A stretch of 9,746 nucleotides of DNA from assembly GCA_031273835.1 (NCBI GenBank), contig JAISRD010000207.1:1-9746 (forward strand), given 5' to 3'. Numbering within the stretch: position 1 is the stretch's first letter; every line of letters begins with the position of its first letter. The stretch comes from Treponema sp. (GTDB lineage Bacteria > Spirochaetota > Spirochaetia > Treponematales > Breznakiellaceae). The translations under genes were made by a program, and so were the position numbers. The notes beneath the pieces were generated by a model. It was not told the origin of the DNA. It ran no database searches and worked only from the letters and a program-made list of their open reading frames with translations. Positions 1-8,168 of this stretch are shown in pieces.

Positions 1-402
1 GCCCTCTTCGACAGCATCGACACCGCCTCCTCCTGCCTGCGTATGTTCCGGGGGATGATGGAGGAGGCCGTCTTTAACGCCCCCCGGATGAGGCGGGCCT
101 GCGCCGGGGGCTTCCTCGAGGCCACCGACGCCGCCGAATACCTGGTGCGGAAGGGCCTTCCCTTCCGCAGGGCCCACGAAACGGCGGCCCTCCTGGTCCG
201 GGACTGTATCGCGGCGGGACAGGCTTCCCTGGGCGAAAGGACCCTGGGGGAGCTTAAACAGCGTTCCCCCCTTTTTGAGGCGGATATTTACGCCGCCCTG
301 GAACCCGGGGCCTGCGTCCAGGCCAGAAAGCTCCCCGGCGGCCCCGCCCCCGGCGAGGTGCTGCGGCAGATAGGGGTCCTGCGAAAAACGCTTGAGGGGT
401 GA
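1..402 (+). CDS. argH: Argininosuccinate lyase, C-terminal part (5' end outside window)
   Basis: Argininosuccinate lyase splits argininosuccinate into arginine and fumarate, the last step of cytoplasmic arginine biosynthesis. The reading frame is open from base 1, giving 133 codons before TGA. The visible part matches the C-terminal domain of the fumarase/aspartase superfamily lyases of this type: LFDSIDTASSCLRMF, then GGFLEATDAAEYLVRKGLPF, a run ending SPLFEADIYAALEP, and the closing ARKLPGGPAP. The position and order of these blocks are those of ArgH rather than of fumarase or adenylosuccinate lyase. The catalytic serine loop and the N-terminal half lie upstream of the window. The internal ATG at 43 is not the true start, because recognisable ArgH sequence precedes it. 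The gene converges on gltB with only 40 bp between the stop codons. That gap has a six-T run (436-441) but no convincing hairpin before it. Confidence 0.93.
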   Translation, partial: ALFDSIDTASSCLRMFRGMMEEAVFNAPRMRRACAGGFLEATDAAEYLVRKGLPFRRAHETAALLVRDCIAAGQASLGERTLGELKQRSPLFEADIYAALEPGACVQARKLPGGPAPGEVLRQIGVLRKTLEG

Positions 403-442
403 GCGGCCCGGCTGGCTGAACTTGACTGTGCCCTGTTTTTTA

Positions 443-3400
443 TTAACTTCTGATTTCCAGTTCTTCCCTTTCCCGTATTTCGTAGAGTTTTTTGTCCAGT
501 TCGGCAAGCTTCATCTGCTGGAGGGCCCGTTTGTATTCCACGGGAAGCACCTTGATAAACTTGAGTTTATACTCCCCCCAGTTATCCAGAATGTTTTTCG
601 CGTAGGCCGAATTGGTCCAGTACACATGCCTTGAAACCGTATCCTTTACAAAATGTTCGTCCTCTTCGTTGTCAAGCCCGGAAAGTTCCACCATTCCCTT
701 GTTAAGGAAATACCGGAAGCCGCCGTCCGTATCCAGCACATAGGCGATGCCCCCGGACATGCCGGCGGCGAAGTTACGGCCCACCTTTCCCAGCACCACA
801 AGCCTGCCGCCGGTCATATACTCGGCGCAGTGATCCCCGGTGCCTTCCACCACCGCGGTGGCTCCGGAATTCCGCACGCAGAAACGTTCCCCGGCGGCCC
901 CGGCGGCGTAGAGTTCCCCCGAGGTGGCGCCGTAGAGCACCGTATTTCCCGCGATGATATTCTCATTGGTCTTGAAGGACGATCCCGGCGGGGGGGCCAG
1001 GACAATGCGGCCCCCGGAAAGGCCCTTGCCCAGATAATCGTTGGCGTCCCCGGCAAGCCGGAAGGTGATCCCCTTGGCGAGGAAGGCGCCGAAACTCTGC
1101 CCCGCGGAACCGGAAAAATCCACGGTGATAAAATTCTCGGGAAGCCCGTAGGCGGCGAAGCGCCTGCTGACCTCCCAGGAAAGCATGGCCCCCACGGCCC
1201 GGTCGGTATTTTTTACGGCCAGGCTGAAATTGGCGGGGACCTTTTTTTCCAGGGCGTTAAGGCATTTTTCGATGAGGGTCCTGTCAAGCACGTCCTTTAT
1301 TTTATGGATCTGGGCGCCTTCGTTCCGTATCGCCCGACCTCCGGGAATGCCCACAGGGCCCCGCTCCCTGTAGAGCAGGGCGGAAAGGTCGATATGGGCG
1401 GATTTCCCCCCGGCGCTTTTTTTCTGAACCAGCAGATCGCAGCGGCCCACAAGGTCGTCGAATTTTCTAAACCCCAGTTCCGCCATGATTTCCCTGGTTT
1501 CCCGGGCGAGGAAGCGGAAAAAATTGATGAGGTATTCACTCTTTCCCATAAAGCGCCCGCGGAGTTCCGGGTCCTGGGTGGCCACCCCCATGGGACAGGT
1601 ATTCTCGTGGCACTTACGCATCATCACGCAGCCTAAGACGATCAGCGCGGAGGTACCGAAGCCGAATTCTTCAGCGCCGAGCATACCGGCTGTTACGATG
1701 TCCCGTCCGGTCTTGAGCTGGCCGTCGGTCATCAGCCTTACCCTGCCCCGCAGCCCGTTCCGCACCAGGACCTGCTGGGTTTCGGCAAGCCCCAGCTCCC
1801 AGGGGAGCCCCGCGTGGCGTATGCTGGACTGGGGGCTTGCCCCGGTTCCGCCGTCATAGCCGGAAATAAGTATATTATCCGCGTGGGCCTTGGCGACCCC
1901 GGCGGCTATGGTCCCCACTCCGGTTTCGGACACAAGCTTTACGCTGATCCGCGCTTCGGGGTTGGCGTTCTTTAAGTCGAAGATCAGCTCCGCCAGATCC
2001 TCGATGGAATAGATGTCGTGATGGGGGGGCGGGCTTATCAGGGTAACCCCCGGGGTTGAATGCCTGGTTTTGGCGATTAGGGCGTCCACCTTGTGCCCCG
2101 GAAGCTGCCCCCCCTCGCCGGGTTTTGCCCCCTGGGCGATCTTGATCTGAATTTCCGCGGCGTTTGCCAGATATTCGCTGGTTACCCCGAAGCGGGCCGA
2201 CGCGACCTGCTTGATGGCGCTCCGCAGGAGCCGGCCGTCGCCCTGAACGGGGAAACGCTGGGGATCTTCGCCACCTTCGCCGGAATTACTGCGGCCCTTA
2301 ATCGAATTCATCGCCGCGGCTATGGTTTCATGGGCTTCCTTTGAAATGGAACCGAAGGACATGGCCCCGGTGGTAAAGCGCTTCATGATCTCCTCTTCGC
2401 TTTCCACTTCTTCCAGGAGAACCGGAACGGCGGGCCCCTCTTCTCCACTCCCCGGCGGGACAAAATCTATGAGCCCCCGTATCACATGGGGGGCCCCGTT
2501 AAGGCTGTCCGCGGCGGCGCTGAACTGCTTGAACCTGCCGTAATCGCCGGTCCGGGCGGCCCATTGCAAAAGATGGATCGTTTCGGGATTCCATGCGTGG
2601 CGCTCGCCGTTCTTGCGCCACCGGTACTGGCCCGTTCCCCGGAGCAGGGTATCCTGAAAAGCCGGGGCGGGATGCTTTTCCCATTCGGACCGGGCCTCCG
2701 TATATTCACAGCGGGCCTCCGCTTCCAGTTCCGCGAAACCCGCCCCGCCTATGCGGCTCCGGGTCCCCCGGAAACACTTTTCCATCACGGCGGGGGAAAG
2801 GCCCACGGCCTCAAATACCTGGGCCCCCCGGTAGGAACGGAGCGTACTGGTCCCCATTTTGGACATCACCTTGAGCATGGCCTTGGCCAGGCCCTTGAGG
2901 TAATTTTTCCGGGCGGCAAGAAAATCCCCCGGCCGCTTTCCCAGGGGAACTTGATTGCCGCCGGGAACCGGGCTCCCGCCGGAAACCAGGTTCCCGTAAA
3001 GGGGAACCTTGCACAGGGCTTCGAGGGAAGCCAGGGCCCCGTAGGGGGCCACCAGGTCGGCGCCGTAACCGAAGAGCAGGGCGAAGTGCATCGGCTCCCG
3101 GGGTTCGGCGGATTCGACGATCAGCGAGGCGTCCATACGCAGCCCCGCGGCGATAAGCCCGTGGTGTACGGCCCCCGCCGCCAAAAGGGCCGGAACGGGA
3201 CAGAGCCCCGCCGCCGGATCGAGGGCCGCCCTGTCGGAGAGGATGAGCAGCGAGGCCCTCCCTTTTACCGCGGCGGAGGCCGCTTCCACAAGCCCGTCCA
3301 GGGCGGCCTCAAGGGGGCCGTTGTTATCATCAACCTTAAAGACCGTGTCCAGTACGGCGGATCGATAGCCCTTGATCTCCAGGAGCTTCCCCAAATCCTC

Positions 3401-5194
3401 CCCGGTCAGAATGGGGTTAAGTACTTTGATACGCCTGCAGTGTTCCGCCGTCTCTTCAAGCAGATTCCTCTGGGGGCCCACAAAACTCGTCAGGGTCATC
3501 ACCAGGTCTTCCCGGATTGAATCAATGGGCGGATTGGTCACCTGGGCAAAGACCTGCTTAAAGTAGGCGTAGACCCGCTGGGGCTTATCCGAAAAAACCG
3601 CCAGGGGGGTATCGGTCCCCATGGAACTGGTGGGCTCCTGGGCGCTTTCCGCCATAGGGAGGAGGAGCCGTTCACGGTCCTCCCTGGTATAGCCCGCGGT
3701 CCGCTCCATAAAAAGGAGATCCCGGATATTTTTCGAAAGGCCCCCCGAAAAATCGGAACCCCCCGAATCGGGCTTACGGGGGAAAGCCGGTTTCCCCTCA
3801 TAAAAACCTTCCTGATCCAGGGTTATCACATTCTGTTCAACCCAGCCGGTATAGGGCTTTGCCTTGCAGACCCGCTCCTTTACCTCGTCGTCGGGAATGA
3901 TCCTGCCCTCGGCCATATCCACCAGGAGGAGCTTTCCGGGGAGGAGCCTTCCCTTGTATTCAACTTCCTCACTTTCAAAATCCTGCACCCCCGTTTCCGA
4001 GGCCATGATGATGAGCCCCGCCTTGGTGATCGTATACCGGGAGGGCCGCAGGCCGTTTCTGTCCAGGGTGCCCCCCACATAACGGCCGTCGCAGAATACC
4101 ATCGAAGCCGGCCCATCCCAGGGCTCCATGGTACAGGCGTGGTATTCATAAAAGCGCTTTAGATCACCGGGGATGGGATTTTTATCGTTCCAGGATTCGG
4201 GGATTAGCATCATCAGGGCGTGGGGGAGGCTGCGGCCCGACATGACCAGAAATTCCAGGGCGTTGTCAAAACTCGCCGAATCGCTGCGGCCGGGTTCCAG
4301 AACGGGGAGTATATCCTCAAGATGGTCCCCGAAACAGGAGGAAAGCCCGGAACCCTTCCAGGCGGCCTCCCTGGCGGCCATCCAGAAACGGTTCCCCGTA
4401 ACGGTATTTATTTCGCCGTTATGGGAAACGATGCGGAAGGGCTGGGCAAGGGGCCATTCGGGGAAGGTGTTGGTGGAAAAACGGGAATGTACCAGGGCCA
4501 CGGCGGTCTCCACCGAGGGGTCCTCAAGTTCGGTAAAATAACGGCGGAGCTGGTTGGGCATCAGCATACCCTTGTATACGATGGTCTTTGAGGAAAGGGA
4601 GGGCATATACCAGCCCCCGGCGCTTCGTACCGTTTCATCGGAACGGAAGAGCTTTTCCAGTTTTTTCCGGTAGATGTAGAGGGCCGTCTCCAGGGCAAGG
4701 CCGGAACCGGGCTTGGCGCTTACCACGATCTGCTCTATGACGGGCTCCGCCTCGGCGGCCATCATCCCCAGAACGGAGGAATCCACGGGGATCTCCCGCC
4801 TGGCAGAAAGGGTAAGACCCAGCGGGGCGGCGCACTCCTCCAGGGCCTTTTCGATACGGGAACGGGCCGCGTTGTTTTTCGGCAGGAACTGAAGCCCCGT
4901 ACCGTAGCTCCCCCTGTCGGGGAGGGAGGGGATCTGCTTTTTGTAAAAAGCCTCCGGTATTTGCAGGAGCACCCCGGAACCGTCGCCGGTCTTGTTATCG
5001 GCGCTTTCGGCGCCCCGGTGTTCCATGCGTTCCAGGACCTCAAGGCCCCGCTTAAGTATGGCATGGGAAGAGCGGCCCTTAATATCCGCCGCGAAACCTA
5101 TGCCGCATGAATCGTGCTCGTCTTCCTTCCGGTAAAGCCCCGGTTCCGGCTGTTCCAAACAACGCTGATCTGACAAGTCCTCAAGCCGGCCCAT
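443..5194 (-). CDS. gltB: Glutamate synthase (GOGAT), large subunit
   Basis: The enzyme takes the amide nitrogen of glutamine, channels ammonia internally and makes glutamate from 2-oxoglutarate. The predicted 1583-residue protein has the full family order. A short propeptide is followed by the N-terminal nucleophile Cys30 in EHDSCGIGF. The class II glutaminase domain (about 30-430) includes HSRFSTNTFPEWPLAQPF and HNGEINT. A central domain follows, then the FMN/synthase domain (about 900-1290) with TTGAMSFGSIS, SPPPHHDIYSIEDL and SGYDGGTGASP. The 3Fe-4S ligands are Cys1189, Cys1195 and Cys1200 (C-x5-C-x4-C). The C-terminal GxGxG beta-helix has repeated SGGRIVL and TGGRLVV elements. I chose ATG at 5194: AAGGAG lies 9 nt upstream, and it leaves a 29-residue propeptide of normal size. 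The frame is open upstream to 5305, but those starts lie at or upstream of the predicted promoter. No gltD (NADPH-binding small subunit) is seen in the window, so the electron donor is undetermined. Confidence 0.97.
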   Translation of the reverse strand: MGRLEDLSDQRCLEQPEPGLYRKEDEHDSCGIGFAADIKGRSSHAILKRGLEVLERMEHRGAESADNKTGDGSGVLLQIPEAFYKKQIPSLPDRGSYGTGLQFLPKNNAARSRIEKALEECAAPLGLTLSARREIPVDSSVLGMMAAEAEPVIEQIVVSAKPGSGLALETALYIYRKKLEKLFRSDETVRSAGGWYMPSLSSKTIVYKGMLMPNQLRRYFTELEDPSVETAVALVHSRFSTNTFPEWPLAQPFRIVSHNGEINTVTGNRFWMAAREAAWKGSGLSSCFGDHLEDILPVLEPGRSDSASFDNALEFLVMSGRSLPHALMMLIPESWNDKNPIPGDLKRFYEYHACTMEPWDGPASMVFCDGRYVGGTLDRNGLRPSRYTITKAGLIIMASETGVQDFESEEVEYKGRLLPGKLLLVDMAEGRIIPDDEVKERVCKAKPYTGWVEQNVITLDQEGFYEGKPAFPRKPDSGGSDFSGGLSKNIRDLLFMERTAGYTREDRERLLLPMAESAQEPTSSMGTDTPLAVFSDKPQRVYAYFKQVFAQVTNPPIDSIREDLVMTLTSFVGPQRNLLEETAEHCRRIKVLNPILTGEDLGKLLEIKGYRSAVLDTVFKVDDNNGPLEAALDGLVEAASAAVKGRASLLILSDRAALDPAAGLCPVPALLAAGAVHHGLIAAGLRMDASLIVESAEPREPMHFALLFGYGADLVAPYGALASLEALCKVPLYGNLVSGGSPVPGGNQVPLGKRPGDFLAARKNYLKGLAKAMLKVMSKMGTSTLRSYRGAQVFEAVGLSPAVMEKCFRGTRSRIGGAGFAELEAEARCEYTEARSEWEKHPAPAFQDTLLRGTGQYRWRKNGERHAWNPETIHLLQWAARTGDYGRFKQFSAAADSLNGAPHVIRGLIDFVPPGSGEEGPAVPVLLEEVESEEEIMKRFTTGAMSFGSISKEAHETIAAAMNSIKGRSNSGEGGEDPQRFPVQGDGRLLRSAIKQVASARFGVTSEYLANAAEIQIKIAQGAKPGEGGQLPGHKVDALIAKTRHSTPGVTLISPPPHHDIYSIEDLAELIFDLKNANPEARISVKLVSETGVGTIAAGVAKAHADNILISGYDGGTGASPQSSIRHAGLPWELGLAETQQVLVRNGLRGRVRLMTDGQLKTGRDIVTAGMLGAEEFGFGTSALIVLGCVMMRKCHENTCPMGVATQDPELRGRFMGKSEYLINFFRFLARETREIMAELGFRKFDDLVGRCDLLVQKKSAGGKSAHIDLSALLYRERGPVGIPGGRAIRNEGAQIHKIKDVLDRTLIEKCLNALEKKVPANFSLAVKNTDRAVGAMLSWEVSRRFAAYGLPENFITVDFSGSAGQSFGAFLAKGITFRLAGDANDYLGKGLSGGRIVLAPPPGSSFKTNENIIAGNTVLYGATSGELYAAGAAGERFCVRNSGATAVVEGTGDHCAEYMTGGRLVVLGKVGRNFAAGMSGGIAYVLDTDGGFRYFLNKGMVELSGLDNEEDEHFVKDTVSRHVYWTNSAYAKNILDNWGEYKLKFIKVLPVEYKRALQQMKLAELDKKLYEIREREELEIRS

Positions 5195-5203
5195 AACTAA
5201 AGG

Positions 5204-5209
5204 CTCCTT
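5204..5209 (-). promoter_or_regulatory. Ribosome binding site deciding the gltB start
   Basis: On the minus strand this reads AAGGAG, 9 nt before the ATG at 5192-5194. It is the only good Shine-Dalgarno match near the candidate gltB starts. It supports 5194 over the upstream in-frame ATGs at 5236 and 5305. Confidence 0.75.
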
Positions 5210-5231
5210 ACATTGGGGTTTTGATACCCTA

Positions 5232-5260
5232 ACCATACAGGGAACGGGAGCTTTTTGCAA
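5232..5260 (-). promoter_or_regulatory. Predicted sigma70-type promoter of gltB
   Basis: Minus strand: -35 TTGCAA (5260-5255), 17-nt spacer, -10 TATGGT (5237-5232). The predicted +1 is near 5225, giving a leader of about 31 nt that contains the AAGGAG site. The match is by eye to the housekeeping consensus; no start-site data are available. Confidence 0.6.
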
Positions 5261-5276
5261 TGACGGTTTGGCCCTT

Positions 5277-5333
5277 TGACTTTTACCGGGTATCGTTACT
5301 TTCACCGGGCCTGCGCCGTGTTACTATTACCGG
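5277..5333 (-). promoter_or_regulatory. Three 13-bp direct repeats upstream of the gltB promoter (candidate operator/activator sites)
   Basis: On the plus strand the copies are TGACTTTTACCGG (5277-5289), TTACTTTCACCGG (5296-5308) and TTACTATTACCGG (5321-5333); read toward gltB the consensus is CCGGTRAWAGTMA. Ten of 13 positions are invariant. Start-to-start spacings are 19 and 25 bp. The nearest copy ends 17 bp upstream of the predicted gltB -35 box, a usual place for an activator. The third copy lies inside the ~65-bp dispersed repeat at 5307-5372. The regulator is unknown. I infer regulation from position and repetition only. Confidence 0.45.
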
Positions 5334-5372
5334 ATTAACACGTTCTCCGGCTCACATGTATTTTCCGGGCGG
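5307..5372. repeat. Dispersed intergenic repeat, copy 1 (66 bp)
   Basis: Partner of 8040-8103 in the same orientation. The left block GGGCCTGCGCCGTG is identical in both copies and is followed by ACTATTAYCG. The right block is CATGTAYTTTCCGGGCGG. The roughly 20 bp between the blocks differ almost completely, yet length is kept apart from one 2-nt gap near the left end. It lies between the gltB and ffs promoters. I see no strong fold and no coding potential. It could be a small non-autonomous element or a protein-binding unit. Confidence 0.55.
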
Positions 5373-5389
5373 AGAACGCACCGGGCGCA

Positions 5390-5419
5390 TTGACCCGCGG
5401 GCAGACATCGGGGTATGGT
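5390..5419 (+). promoter_or_regulatory. Predicted sigma70-type promoter of the SRP RNA
   Basis: -35 TTGACC (5390-5395), 18-nt spacer, -10 TATGGT (5414-5419). The predicted +1 is at about 5426, just before the 5' strand of the closing helix of the RNA at 5428. That agreement between promoter and RNA fold supports both calls. Confidence 0.6.
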
Positions 5420-5425
5420 GGAAAA

Positions 5426-5533
5426 GTCCCCGCCGGGAACCGTGCGAGGGGCCGCCGCCTAACCCCGCCAGGTCCGGAAGGAAGCAACGGTAAGCGTCCG
5501 GTCTCTGCGCCGCGGTATTCCCGGCGGGGCGTT
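5426..5533 (+). ncRNA. ffs: Signal recognition particle RNA (4.5S RNA, small bacterial type)
   Basis: This RNA pairs with the Ffh GTPase to form the SRP, which delivers nascent membrane and secreted proteins to the Sec translocon. The diagnostic apical domain is present at 5469-5488: CCAGGTCCGGAAGGAAGCAA, with GGAA tetraloop 5476-5479 and the asymmetric internal loop that binds the Ffh M domain. It is flanked by the typical CCTAACCCC before and CGGTAAGCG after. The two ends close in a 10-bp helix, CCCCGCCGGG (5428-5437) with CCCGGCGGGG (5520-5529). At about 107 nt it fits the short form without an Alu domain. The ends are set from the promoter and helix and may be off by several bases. Placement directly before dnaX–ybaB–recR is the known arrangement in, for example, Bacillus subtilis. 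Confidence 0.94.
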
Positions 5534-5535
5534 TT
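5508..5535 (+). terminator. Possible intrinsic terminator of the SRP RNA
   Basis: CGCCG (5508-5512) can pair with CGGCG (5522-5526), or the whole RNA closes through CCCGGCGGGG at 5520-5529. A TTTT run follows at 5532-5535. The U tract is short, so termination may be partial and some read-through into dnaX is possible. Confidence 0.35.
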
Positions 5536-5547
5536 GTACCCCGGAGC

Positions 5548-5576
5548 TTACAAAAATTCGGTTCCGGCTGTATACT
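5548..5576 (+). promoter_or_regulatory. Predicted sigma70-type promoter of dnaX; transcript likely leaderless
   Basis: -35 TTACAA (5548-5553), 17-nt spacer, -10 TATACT (5571-5576), close to consensus. Counting the last base of the -10 as -7 puts +1 at 5583, the A of the dnaX ATG. There is no purine-rich ribosome site in the 30 bases before that ATG. Confidence 0.65.
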
Positions 5577-5582
5577 GTTTCC

Positions 5583-7051
<1,469 letters not shown>

Positions 7052-7055
<4 letters not shown>

Positions 7056-7384
7056 ACGTCAATCCCTTTGACATTTTGAAAAACGCCCAAAAGATCCAGG
7101 AACAGATGGGCTCCTTTCAGGAAAAGCTCGGTTCCTTTTCCGAGACCGGCGCCGCCGGGGGGGGCATGGTGGAAATCGAGATCAACGGAAGAATGGAGGT
7201 CCTTGACGTACGGATAAGCCCCGAAGCGGTGGACCCGGAGGATATGGAGATGCTTCAGGATCTTGTCGCCGCCGCGCTGAATTCGGCCATGGAAAAGATA
7301 AAGGAGCGGATACAGCGTGAAGCCGGCGCCCTGGCGGGTCTTGTGAATCTGCCGAATATAAATTTCGGCGCTCCGGGGACCTAG
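7052..7384 (+). CDS. ybaB: YbaB/EbfC family nucleoid-associated protein
   Basis: YbaB/EbfC proteins are small dimeric DNA-binding proteins of the nucleoid; the family is routinely encoded between dnaX and recR, though its exact job there is not settled. The 110-residue product has the expected layout: an N-terminal helix (MNVNPFDILKNAQKIQEQM), a Gly-rich turn, a beta strand segment GGGMVEIEINGRMEVLDVRI, then SPEAVDPEDMEMLQDLVAAA and a C-terminal helix. Length is typical (about 100-115). The start is TTG at 7052, supported by GGAGG at 7041-7045 with 6 nt spacing. Its first bases overlap the dnaX stop (TTGA), which points to translational coupling. Expression should follow dnaX, as no promoter is seen in front. 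Confidence 0.94.
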
Positions 7385-7984
7385 TTGGAAAGCCCCCACA
7401 ACGCCATCGACCGGCTGCAGGCCCTCTTTTCAAAACTCCCCGGACTGGGAAAGAAAAGCTCAGGACGCCTGGTGTACCACATACTTGAGGCGGACCCGGC
7501 CTATGCCCGCGCCCTGGGGGAGGAACTTCTGGCCTTTCACCGTTCGATAAAACGCTGTTCACGGTGCGGAAGTTTTACCGAAAGCGATCCCTGCCCCATC
7601 TGCGGCGATCCTTCCAGGGATAATTCGGAGATCTGCGTGGTGGAGCGGGCCCAGGATGTGCGGGTCATCGAGGAATCCAGGGAATTCCGGGGGCGCTTCC
7701 ACGTACTCGGCGGGCTTATCGCCCCGCTGGAGGGGGTGAACCCGGAAAACCTAAGGATAGGGGAACTCCTCGCCAGGGTGCGGAACGAGGAGGTCAGGGA
7801 AGTGATACTTGCCATGAATCCCACCGTGGAGGGGGATACCACGGCCCTGTACATCCAGAAGCTGCTTAAGAGTTCCGGCGTTAACATCACCCGCCTTGCA
7901 TCCGGGCTTCCCGTGGGAGGGGACCTGGAATACACGGACAGGCTTACCCTGTCGCGGAGTTTCCGGGGCCGAACAAAGCTGTAG
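7385..7984 (+). CDS. recR: Recombination mediator protein RecR
   Basis: RecR works with RecO (and RecF) to load RecA on single-stranded gaps during recombinational repair. The 199-residue length is standard. It shows a helix-hairpin-helix LPGLGKKSSGRLVYHIL (18-34), a four-cysteine zinc finger Cys58, Cys61, Cys70, Cys73 in CSRCGSFTESDPCPIC, a Toprim domain from about 82 (ICVVERAQDVRVIEESREF through NPTVEGDTTALYI), and the C-terminal GGDLEYTDRLTLSRSFRGR. The start is TTG at 7385, directly after the ybaB TAG, with only a weak site (GGGGA, 7375-7379, 5 nt away). Translation probably depends on re-initiation after ybaB. No ordinary intrinsic terminator follows the stop; the 184-bp gap to the convergent lipoprotein gene holds two repeats. 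Confidence 0.97.
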   Translation: MESPHNAIDRLQALFSKLPGLGKKSSGRLVYHILEADPAYARALGEELLAFHRSIKRCSRCGSFTESDPCPICGDPSRDNSEICVVERAQDVRVIEESREFRGRFHVLGGLIAPLEGVNPENLRIGELLARVRNEEVREVILAMNPTVEGDTTALYIQKLLKSSGVNITRLASGLPVGGDLEYTDRLTLSRSFRGRTKL

Positions 7985-8039
7985 GACTCCCCTCCCCCTC
8001 CCTGTAATCGCTGACCCCTGAAATCAAAGACCCGTTACG

Positions 8040-8103
8040 GGGCCTGCGCCGTGACTATTATCGAAAAAATATACTCAATGTATCGCATGTACTTTCCGGG
8101 CGG
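8040..8103. repeat. Dispersed intergenic repeat, copy 2 (64 bp)
   Basis: Partner of 5307-5372, same orientation. GGGCCTGCGCCGTG (8040-8053) runs into ACTATTATCG, then an AT-rich core, then CATGTACTTTCCGGGCGG ending at 8103. Here it sits between two convergent genes, so the shared blocks are unlikely to be just a promoter for a flanking gene. Confidence 0.55.
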
Positions 8104-8110
8104 GGTCCCC

Positions 8111-8160
8111 TCTTCCGTCTTCCCCCTTGGCGCCCTTCGCGCCCCTTTGCCGCAAGCGGC
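8111..8160. repeat. Second repeat family, copy 1, at the 3' side of the lipoprotein gene
   Basis: Direct repeat of 9313-9353. The right half GCGCCCCTTTGCCG-C-AAGCGGC (8139-8160) matches 21 of 22 bases; the left half (TTCCGTCTTCCCCCTT) matches TTCCATCTTCTCCCTT. This copy has 9 extra bases that form a small hairpin, GGCGC (8129-8133) with GCGCC (8139-8143). GCCG/CGGC around CAAG (8149-8160) can also fold. It ends 8 bp from the lipoprotein stop codon. No U tract follows on either strand. Confidence 0.55.
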
Positions 8161-8168
8161 TGTAAGCG

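Noticed and set aside
403..442. Intrinsic terminator between argH and gltB
   Set aside because: There is a six-T run at 436-441, but no stem longer than about 3 bp directly before it.
653..1636. Long open frame (327 codons) on the plus strand inside gltB
   Set aside because: Antisense to conserved GltB sequence; its Gly/Pro/His-rich translation has no domain logic. GC-rich codons of the real gene remove stops from the opposite strand.
2486..3520. Long open frame (344 codons) on the plus strand inside gltB
   Set aside because: Same reason: antisense shadow of GltB central-domain coding sequence, no ribosome site or family resemblance.
5195..5305. Upstream extension of gltB to an ATG at 5305 or 5236
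   Set aside because: The frame is open, but the predicted promoter and repeats occupy this stretch, the ATG at 5236 overlaps the -10 box, and the only good ribosome site serves ATG 5194.
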